Origin: Gammaproteobacteria bacterium
GTDB lineage: Bacteria > Pseudomonadota > Gammaproteobacteria > Ga0077536
Length of the DNA stretch: 5,041 nucleotides
NCBI GenBank assembly: GCA_003540955.1
Contig: DPMX01000035.1
Coordinates: forward strand, 927-5,967
Direction of reading: 5' to 3'
A program made the position numbers and the translations under genes. How positions within the stretch are numbered: the stretch's first letter is position 1; every line of letters begins with the position of its first letter. The notes under the pieces are model-generated. The model saw nothing but the letters and a program-made list of their open reading frames with translations, was not told where the DNA came from and made no database searches. Positions 1 through 5,041 of this stretch are shown piece after piece.

Positions 1-829
1 TTGCTAAAATTGCGATAAGACTTGAGTCTATACCGCCCGAAAGATAGCTGCCAATCGGCACATCACTGCGCATGTGCACACGCACGGAATCATCAAGCAA
101 CTCGCGAAGGCGGTTCTCAAAATATGCTGGGCTCCGATCAAGATTAATGTCATAACTAACATCCCAATAGCGCTTTGTTTGATACCTTCCCCCGCTAACG
201 ACTAAAGTATGAGCGGGTTCTAATTGTCGGATGTCTTGGAATAACGTATTAGCGCCAATCGTGTACTGAAACGTTAAATATTCCACCAATCCAGCGGGGT
301 CAGTATTCACTTCAGGTAAGAAAGGCATCAACGCCTTGATTTCCGACGCAAAGTAAAATGTATCGCCAACCTGCATATGGTAAAAAGGCTTAATGCCGAA
401 ACGATCTCGTGCGCAGAATAATACATGCTTTCGAGGATCCCATATCGCGAACGCGAACATCCCGCGCAAATGATCGACGCAGTCGTATCCATAGTGTTCG
501 TACGCAGCAAGGATTGTCTCGGTGTCCGAGTTCGTCCGAAATTGCCAATGGGCTGATAACTGCTGTCTAAGCTCTAGGAAGTTATAAATCTCACCATTAT
601 AGGTAATGACAGCACCATTCAGACCGAGCATCGGCTGGCGCCCACCACTTGAGAGATCGATAATTGAAAGCCTACGATGAGCGAGACCAATGAATTCTTT
701 TTCATCCACCCATACACCGTCATCATCTGGTCCACGATGCTCTTGGAGGGCATTCATAACACGCAAACCGCGATTAATACGTGGGACCTTCTCGCCACGT
801 AAGTTAATTAACCCTGCGATACCACACAT
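1..829 (-). CDS. asnB: Asparagine synthetase B-like glutamine amidotransferase (partial, 3' end beyond window)
   Basis: The first 276 residues are present and read without interruption to the window edge. The protein starts Met-Cys-Gly-Ile, so Cys2 is the N-terminal nucleophile of a class II (Ntn) glutaminase. The glutaminase signatures follow in order: HRGPDD at 31-36, HRRLSI at 51-56, NGEIYN at 78-83 and SDTET at 101-105. The synthetase domain begins with the ATP-pyrophosphatase loop SGGIDS at 264-269. The family usually runs to about 550-650 residues, so roughly half is missing. The family hydrolyses glutamine and passes ammonia to an adenylated carboxylate, classically aspartate. In O-antigen loci, members are thought to amidate uronic acids, and the neighbouring Wbm-type sugar enzymes favour that role here (inference). 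The ATG at 829 is fixed by the essential Cys2 and a good AAGGA site. It lies 27 bp after the glycosyltransferase stop, so the two are probably cotranscribed. The family call is secure; the substrate is not. Confidence 0.95.
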   Translation of the reverse strand, partial: MCGIAGLINLRGEKVPRINRGLRVMNALQEHRGPDDDGVWVDEKEFIGLAHRRLSIIDLSSGGRQPMLGLNGAVITYNGEIYNFLELRQQLSAHWQFRTNSDTETILAAYEHYGYDCVDHLRGMFAFAIWDPRKHVLFCARDRFGIKPFYHMQVGDTFYFASEIKALMPFLPEVNTDPAGLVEYLTFQYTIGANTLFQDIRQLEPAHTLVVSGGRYQTKRYWDVSYDINLDRSPAYFENRLRELLDDSVRVHMRSDVPIGSYLSGGIDSSLIAILA

Positions 830-835
830 CGTCTT

Positions 836-840
836 TCCTT
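836..840 (-). promoter_or_regulatory. Ribosome binding site of the asnB-like gene
   Basis: AAGGA on the minus strand lies 6 nt before the ATG at 829, within the 27-bp gap after the glycosyltransferase stop codon. It supports the start that places Cys at position 2. Confidence 0.8.
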
Positions 841-856
841 ATTTAATTTTCACGAT

Positions 857-2650
857 TTATATAATGACTACTTTATCTAACCACCTTGGTCGGCCATTTC
901 CACCAACAAATAGTTTGACTCCGAATGATGGATGCCGTTGGATGACCAGCGCTAGGCTGTGAAGAAATTGCTTTTCTTCTCCTCCAACGCTTAGCTTCCG
1001 ACATTCTGCGTCGTCCAGTTCAATCGAAACCTTTCGTATTGGACAATGCACTGTCGCTAGCGCCGAAATACTCATCTCTTCGTATACTTTATTTCTGAAG
1101 TCTAAATCTCCGAGATTGTCACATGGTGTCAATTTTAAATGCTCAGCTTCTCGTTCATATATCAATGAAAATGGTGCTTTCCCTGTCATCTCGTGTACTT
1201 CACATCCGTAACGAAATAACTTGTTCAAATACTTTAAATCTTCTATCAATGTTTTTCTCGCTGAAGCGAGAAAAACAAAGGTGTAAACAGGTATCCTAAA
1301 GTGAATGATGAAGTCAATGTAACGTCGCAACTGGGTCAAGATCCTAAAAGCGGATGAAGTCGACAGATAAACTCTGCGTAAAATACGTCGCGCGATATGT
1401 TTTAGTGGCGCCGGGAATAATTGCATAACGTAACGATCCAGAATTCTGTTACACCATGACAGTATTTCGCCTCCTCTTAATTTCGCTTTAACGTCAATGC
1501 TCGTTCGGCACGCTAACGCTTCGAAAACTTCCGAGTCGACGAAACCAGGTAAAGGCTGCCGACCTGTTCGCACCAACTCCGCCTCCAAAATCTCACCAAT
1601 GTAGCGCCCAAAATATTCAAAACCGTACTCAGGATTTAGTGCAATTTCTGTATAGGCATTCTCCGTAATGCGTTCCCAAGTATCTTTATCCCGTAGAGCC
1701 GCTACTACCTTTTCTTCGTTTGAATGATCTTTGCGGAGCGCGACATAGTGCCGACCGGGCGACAAAATTCCAGAATACTCACCTTCATAAAGAATCATCA
1801 ACGTGCGCAATGCCGCGGCCTCAAAACATCGAGGCGATATTTGATTCATTCTAACCACACCGTCTAACTGCGGAAAATATTGCGTTCGCAGCAGCTCGAA
1901 CGGAGTCTTTGGATCATTTTCTTCATGTGCCTCGACCGCAGGAAGAATTTTACCAGTTGCATCGAAGACGCTAGCACCGCTCTCAACCCCGAGTACGGAT
2001 CTGCAAGATTGAATAAAATCGATCCAGCTCTCCCCATACAGTCTGTCATTTTCATCATAGGAAATGTCGCAATTCAAACCAAAACGTATTCCAGCAGTCT
2101 GGAAGCGATCGGCTATCCGCCATTTCTCCTGGCCCAGTTCGCCATATGCCGCAGAGATCTTTCTTGCTCGATACCCTACATCGATCGTGCGCTCATCATA
2201 CGAAGGAGATTTAAATGTCGTCAGCGCCTTAGGCACATACCCTGTGAGAACATTGAACTTAGACAACCCGGGCAATCTCTCCGTAGGGTAGACTTTTTCA
2301 ACTTCGGACTCTGGAACACAAGTAAACAGTACGTTAGCTTTTAGATAGCACAACGCGTCTAACGTACGATTAACCCAGCGATATTCATCCTGAATAAAAA
2401 CTGCCTTGACCCCAGCGTATTTACGTAGCCGATAGCGAGCAAGTGGTGCCAAATAGCTGTCACTAGCTATGACCAATGAATAATGTAATATGACGGCATC
2501 AAATTGATTCAGATCGAGCCCATTCGGGAGGTCGCCGAAAATAGACAGTGTCGACACGTCGTGGCCGGTATTCCGCTGCAATGCACTTATATGATCAATG
2601 ACAGTCGCCGGTCCATTTGGGCGATAATCACAAAGCAATAGAATACGCAT
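857..2650 (-). CDS. GT-B family glycosyltransferase (Glyco_trans_1_2-like) with long C-terminal extension
   Basis: Encodes 597 residues from the ATG at 2650. The N-terminus MRILLLCDYRP followed by a Rossmann-like half (to about 150) fits the acceptor-side domain of GT-B enzymes. The second half resembles the Glyco_trans_1_2 type: VGYRAR at 158-163, GQEKWRI at 173-179, SPRCFEAA at 272-279, EGEYSG at 289-294 and RHYVALRKDHSN at 300-311, which should form the nucleotide-sugar site. The classic EX7E spacing of GT4 enzymes is not evident. After about 370 comes a basic region (RRILRR, RRY), a hydrophobic stretch near 444-463 and a tail from about 478 that I do not recognise. The basic and hydrophobic part could attach the protein to the inner membrane (inference). 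The probable role is adding a sugar to a lipid-linked glycan; donor and acceptor are unknown. A GTG at 2656 is the only further upstream start before an in-frame TAA at 2663-2665; neither start has a strong Shine-Dalgarno site. Confidence 0.85.
   Translation of the reverse strand: MRILLLCDYRPNGPATVIDHISALQRNTGHDVSTLSIFGDLPNGLDLNQFDAVILHYSLVIASDSYLAPLARYRLRKYAGVKAVFIQDEYRWVNRTLDALCYLKANVLFTCVPESEVEKVYPTERLPGLSKFNVLTGYVPKALTTFKSPSYDERTIDVGYRARKISAAYGELGQEKWRIADRFQTAGIRFGLNCDISYDENDRLYGESWIDFIQSCRSVLGVESGASVFDATGKILPAVEAHEENDPKTPFELLRTQYFPQLDGVVRMNQISPRCFEAAALRTLMILYEGEYSGILSPGRHYVALRKDHSNEEKVVAALRDKDTWERITENAYTEIALNPEYGFEYFGRYIGEILEAELVRTGRQPLPGFVDSEVFEALACRTSIDVKAKLRGGEILSWCNRILDRYVMQLFPAPLKHIARRILRRVYLSTSSAFRILTQLRRYIDFIIHFRIPVYTFVFLASARKTLIEDLKYLNKLFRYGCEVHEMTGKAPFSLIYEREAEHLKLTPCDNLGDLDFRNKVYEEMSISALATVHCPIRKVSIELDDAECRKLSVGGEEKQFLHSLALVIQRHPSFGVKLFVGGNGRPRWLDKVVII
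1251..1276. repeat. Perfect 11-bp inverted repeat with 4-nt loop inside the glycosyltransferase gene
   Basis: Arms GTTTTTCTCGC (1251-1261) and GCGAGAAAAAC (1266-1276) are exact reverse complements around TGAA. In the transcript this is an 11-bp stem with a UUCA loop. It spans codons 459-467 (VFLASARKT) of the glycosyltransferase. Neither strand has a T-tract after the stem, so it is not a standard intrinsic terminator. Confidence 0.85.
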
Positions 2651-2755
2651 TACCACGAAACGTTATTTTCTAATGAGACAATTTAGGTCGGGCGATTGTT
2701 GCCGTTCTAAGTCGCGACGTTAAACCCTAGTCAAACCCACAGTTGAACATACAAG
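2651..2755. other. Intergenic gap between the WbmF-like and glycosyltransferase genes
   Basis: This is the longest non-coding stretch in the window, about 105 bp. It contains an 8-bp palindrome, GTCGCGAC, at 2711-2718. A TTGACT box is present on the minus strand at about 2727-2732, but no acceptable -10 box follows at normal spacing, so no promoter is called. No hairpin followed by a T-tract is seen, so no terminator is called either. Confidence 0.5.
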
Positions 2756-3808
2756 CTATTCGTTCACCATGAAATATTCATGCTGGGCTATACAACGCTC
2801 GATCCGATCCCGGTTAGCACGCGTCCAAGCTACCGCGCATTGTAATCCTTCCCGCAGAGTAACCTTTGCCTCAAAACCGATCTCACGTTTTGATTTATTA
2901 GTTGATCCAAACCGCTTTCCTGATCGATCCCAATCGCGCGCAGGCAGCAGATCCACCGGTGTTGGATTTTCGGCAACTTCATTAATCATATTAGCAAGGC
3001 TCAGGATATCCGTTTCGACCCCAGAAGCTAAGTTATATGCCTCACCTGATTTTCCGTGCTGGGCGCACGCCATTAGGCCACGAGCTATATCTTCAACAAA
3101 AATAAAATCACGACTTACATTGCCTCCATTGTCCAGAGGCAATGCTTCATGATGCAGCGCTTTCCATATAAAAGTCGGCGTGACATTTCGCCAAACTGTA
3201 TGCCGAGTTCCGCGCCATCGACCAGCACCGAGCACTTCACCTGGTCCGTAAACGTTTTGAAATCGCGCTTTTACAATAGGCATGCCATGACGTAGCCAAT
3301 AGTAATTACCATATAGTTCCCCAATCAATTTTGAAATCGAGTACGGACTATCGTGATAGAGAGAAACTGGCGCCTCTTCACTTGTCGCGGTAGCGCCATC
3401 AAAAGTTTTCTCAGCCACTGCACATCCAGCCGCGGCGTAGACAATTTTTCTTAACGTTTTGCTCTCTTTGAAAGATTCGAAAAGTTTCAAACTCGTCAGT
3501 GTATTATTCTCATGATCTGCCAACGGATTTGCAATCGATGACTGGTTGCCGTGATAGCAAGCCAAATGGAAAGCAAAATCTAGGTCCTCTGGTAACGATC
3601 CAAGAATCTTGTCATCCGTGATACTGCCGAAAATTAAATGAACGCGCGGATCATTAGGCACGTTCCCAATATCCGATGATAGGAAATTGTCCACGACAAT
3701 GATCTCGCGGGGTTGCTGTTGAAGCAACGCCAGTACTAAATTGCTTCCGACGAAGCCAGCCCCACCAACTACCAAGATCTTACTATCGCCAAAAGCTAAT
3801 TCGGTCAT
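2756..3808 (-). CDS. wbmF: WbmF-like NAD-dependent epimerase/dehydratase (extended SDR)
   Basis: A complete 350-residue cytosolic extended short-chain dehydrogenase/reductase acting on a nucleotide sugar. The NAD-binding Rossmann motif GGAGFVG is at 15-21, and Asp40 after the second strand (VVDNF) fits binding of the adenosine ribose. The catalytic YxxxK is Y156-S-I-S-K160. Further family blocks are YHGNQSS (85-91), DHENNTLTSLK (98-108), ARFQNVYGPGE (181-191), GAGRWRG (194-200) and RDFIFVED (233-240). From memory these match Bordetella WbmF, a structurally studied O-antigen enzyme thought to act on a UDP-2,3-diacetamido-2,3-dideoxy-hexuronic acid. At the usual catalytic Ser/Thr position the sequence reads YAAAGCAVAE (124-133), with Ala where most relatives have Ser or Thr. 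The ATG lies 27 bp after the WbmG-like stop. A GGGAG sits 13 nt upstream, rather far, and a GGA 8 nt upstream, so the ribosome binding site is moderate. The family call is very firm; the exact reaction is inferred. Confidence 0.93.
   Translation of the reverse strand: MTELAFGDSKILVVGGAGFVGSNLVLALLQQQPREIIVVDNFLSSDIGNVPNDPRVHLIFGSITDDKILGSLPEDLDFAFHLACYHGNQSSIANPLADHENNTLTSLKLFESFKESKTLRKIVYAAAGCAVAEKTFDGATATSEEAPVSLYHDSPYSISKLIGELYGNYYWLRHGMPIVKARFQNVYGPGEVLGAGRWRGTRHTVWRNVTPTFIWKALHHEALPLDNGGNVSRDFIFVEDIARGLMACAQHGKSGEAYNLASGVETDILSLANMINEVAENPTPVDLLPARDWDRSGKRFGSTNKSKREIGFEAKVTLREGLQCAVAWTRANRDRIERCIAQHEYFMVNE
3118..3144. repeat. 9-bp inverted repeat with 9-nt loop inside the WbmF-like gene
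   Basis: CATTGCCTC (3118-3126) and GAGGCAATG (3136-3144) are exact reverse complements separated by 9 nt. The repeat covers codons 222-231 of the WbmF-like gene. No T-tract follows on either strand. A match of this size could arise by chance in 5 kb. Confidence 0.6.
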
Positions 3809-3835
3809 TGTTGTTTTCCGTCTCCCTTTGAAAAG

Positions 3836-4768
3836 TTACGCTTGAGGTTTTGATAAATGACTGTGGATATCCGAAACACCGTGCTTGTCGTACCATATGA
3901 GTTGGCGCCTAATGGTATCAACGAAGTCAAATCTAGCTTCCCATCGGAGTGCGCGCTGAGTCTCTTTGGGATCCAATACCACGCTAGGCACATCATCCTC
4001 CCCTGGGGGAACTATAGGCACCGGTTTAGTTAACTCAATACCGAGGTGTGCCGTAACGACGTCAAACACATCCTTAATCGATCGACCATCGCCAGTAGAT
4101 ACGTTGTACACCCCGTCGGGTGCGCCATCGTCCATAACGATATCCATCACGGAAAGAAAGTCTGCGATATCGAGGAAATCGCGTACGGTATCTGAACAAA
4201 AACAATTTTGTCCCGCTTTCAACCGTTTATAGAAGGTCGGAATCGGCCCGATAGCTAAACGGGGCCCTGTAATATTCGCCAACCGTAATGACACTATGGG
4301 CAAACTGGAGGCCATCAAGTAACGTTCTCCTGCAGTTTTCGAAATCCCATAACTTGTGAAGGGTTCTGTCGGATGAGTTACCGGAATCGGGACTTGGCGC
4401 GGAATTCCATAGCATAGTGCCGTTTGAAAGTTCACAAATCGCGCCACGCCGTGCCGCGCAGCCGCCTGTGCTACGTTAATAGTGCCAATGATGTTGGTTG
4501 CGGTATCTTCGTGCCAATCTGCGGGGTCCTTATACGCCGCTGCGCTGTGGATTACATGTGTAGGCTCGAAATCATCGAAACATTGAGTTATCAAATTGTT
4601 GTCGGCGATACTCCCCTCGATGACTGTCAATCCTGACACCTGAGGTAATACTTCGCGTTTACCAGTCGCGAAATTATCAATAGCCAGCACTTCATGACCT
4701 GCTGGGACATAATGCTCAATGAGATTAGATCCCAAACACCCCGCGCCACCAGTAATAATAATACGCAC
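3836..4768 (-). CDS. wbmG: WbmG-like NAD-dependent epimerase/dehydratase (extended SDR)
   Basis: A complete 310-residue extended SDR, the usual size for this family, with no signal peptide or membrane segment. The N-terminus carries the NAD-binding glycines G7xxG10xxG13 (TGGAGCLGSN, with Cys11 where Phe or Tyr is common), and Asp31 in IDNFATGKRE should hold the adenosine ribose. The catalytic set is complete: Thr116 in FQTALCYG and Y140-G-I-S-K144. Substrate-side blocks include RLANITGPRLAIGPIPTFY (162-180), CFCSD (189-193), VRDFLDIADF (195-204) and DDVPSVVLDP (258-267). From memory these closely match Bordetella WbmG, an O-antigen enzyme acting on a UDP-uronic acid derivative; epimerisation is the likely chemistry (inference). 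The start is GTG, chosen because it directly precedes the first Rossmann strand and has GAGGA 7 nt upstream. The gene is 14 bp after the WbmH-like stop and 27 bp before the WbmF-like start, so the three are probably cotranscribed. Confidence 0.93.
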   Translation of the reverse strand: MRIIITGGAGCLGSNLIEHYVPAGHEVLAIDNFATGKREVLPQVSGLTVIEGSIADNNLITQCFDDFEPTHVIHSAAAYKDPADWHEDTATNIIGTINVAQAAARHGVARFVNFQTALCYGIPRQVPIPVTHPTEPFTSYGISKTAGERYLMASSLPIVSLRLANITGPRLAIGPIPTFYKRLKAGQNCFCSDTVRDFLDIADFLSVMDIVMDDGAPDGVYNVSTGDGRSIKDVFDVVTAHLGIELTKPVPIVPPGEDDVPSVVLDPKETQRALRWEARFDFVDTIRRQLIWYDKHGVSDIHSHLSKPQA

Positions 4769-4775
4769 GAAGTAT

Positions 4776-4780
4776 TCCTC
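4776..4780 (-). promoter_or_regulatory. Ribosome binding site that fixes the GTG start of the WbmG-like gene
   Basis: GAGGA on the minus strand lies 7 nt before the GTG at 4768, inside the 14-bp gap after the TAA of the upstream gene. It supports use of a non-ATG start. Confidence 0.8.
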
Positions 4781-4782
4781 GA

Positions 4783-5041
4783 TTAACTCTCATCAACTTT
4801 CAAATGGGTGTATCCGCCGTGAACCCCAAAAGCACCATAATATTCAACAGCAGCGCGCACCGTTTCACTCAAGGGGGTGAATTCAACCGTTCCAAAATCT
4901 GCAAACGTGCGCGTTGGGTCCAGCAAAATAGAAGGCGCATCATCAGGCCCAAGCTCACGTATTTCCGGCTCAGGATAATCGGCGAGTTCCATACCGTTTA
5001 CAACGGCATCATAAAGCTCTTTTATCGCAATATCGGTTCCG
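4783..5041 (-). CDS. wbmH: WbmH-like NAD-dependent epimerase/dehydratase (partial, 5' part beyond window)
   Basis: The frame is open from the window edge to TAA at 4785-4783 and gives the last 85 residues of a protein. It begins GTDIAIKELYDAVV, the block that follows the substrate pocket in extended SDR sugar epimerases, and includes GPDDAPSILLDPTRT, FTPLSETVRAAVEYY and a final GGYTHLK. These match, from memory, the C-terminus of Bordetella WbmH. The Rossmann fold and catalytic Tyr/Lys would lie upstream and cannot be checked. An internal ATG at 4992 is not a plausible start, since the conserved sequence continues before it. This C-terminus also resembles that of the next gene (DDxPSxxLDP, a similar tail ending in THL or SHL), so the two look like tandem paralogues. 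The likely role is modifying a UDP-linked uronic acid in the same O-antigen precursor pathway; the specific reaction is unknown. Confidence 0.88.
   Translation of the reverse strand, partial: GTDIAIKELYDAVVNGMELADYPEPEIRELGPDDAPSILLDPTRTFADFGTVEFTPLSETVRAAVEYYGAFGVHGGYTHLKVDES

Noticed and set aside
690..962. Plus-strand open frame of 90 codons
   Set aside because: It overlaps the start of the asnB-like gene and the end of the glycosyltransferase gene, both firmly supported on the minus strand. Its translation shows no family features.
1251..1276. Intrinsic terminator
   Set aside because: The hairpin is perfect, but no T-tract follows on either strand, and it lies well inside an intact coding frame.
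1880..2344. Plus-strand open frames, the longest 154 codons, inside the glycosyltransferase gene
   Set aside because: They lie entirely antisense to a strong coding region and have low-complexity translations without motifs.
2690..2735. Sigma-70 promoter on the minus strand starting from TTGACT
   Set aside because: At 16-18 bp spacing no hexamer close to TATAAT is present.
2769..3152. Plus-strand open frame of 127 codons
   Set aside because: It is antisense to the conserved C-terminal half of the WbmF-like gene and has no recognisable protein features.
4783..4992. Independent small gene starting at the ATG at 4992
   Set aside because: The same frame stays open to the window edge with conserved epimerase sequence before this ATG, so it is the end of a larger gene.

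Overview
The window holds part of a polysaccharide gene cluster, very probably an O-antigen (LPS) or related surface-glycan locus of a Gram-negative, proteobacterial-type organism. By eye the base composition is balanced, somewhat below 50% GC. All genes lie on the minus strand, so transcription runs from high to low coordinates. The organism assignment is inference: it rests on the resemblance of three proteins to the WbmF, WbmG and WbmH sugar-nucleotide enzymes of Bordetella, recalled from memory. I could not run a search.

Layout in transcription order. (1) 5041-4783: the last 85 residues of an NAD-dependent epimerase/dehydratase resembling WbmH, cut by the window edge. (2) 4768-3836: a complete 310-residue extended SDR resembling WbmG, with a GTG start and a good ribosome binding site in the 14-bp gap. 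(3) 3808-2756: a complete 350-residue extended SDR resembling WbmF. (4) After a gap of about 105 bp, 2650-857: a 597-residue GT-B type glycosyltransferase with a long C-terminal part I cannot assign. (5) 829-1: the first 276 residues of a glutamine-hydrolysing asparagine-synthetase-like amidotransferase. It starts at Met-Cys and runs off the window just after its SGGIDS ATP-pyrophosphatase motif.

The genes make sense together. Three SDR enzymes would shape a UDP-linked uronic acid, in Bordetella a 2,3-diacetamido-2,3-dideoxy-hexuronic acid. The AsnB-like enzyme would turn the carboxylate into an amide (uronamide), on the precursor or on the glycan. The glycosyltransferase would transfer one of the sugars. 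Gaps of 14, 27, about 105 and 27 bp with no convincing terminator suggest one operon.

No RNA genes, mobile elements, CRISPR arrays or attachment sites were seen. The most unusual non-coding-type signal is a perfect 11-bp inverted repeat with a 4-nt loop inside the glycosyltransferase gene (1251-1276).
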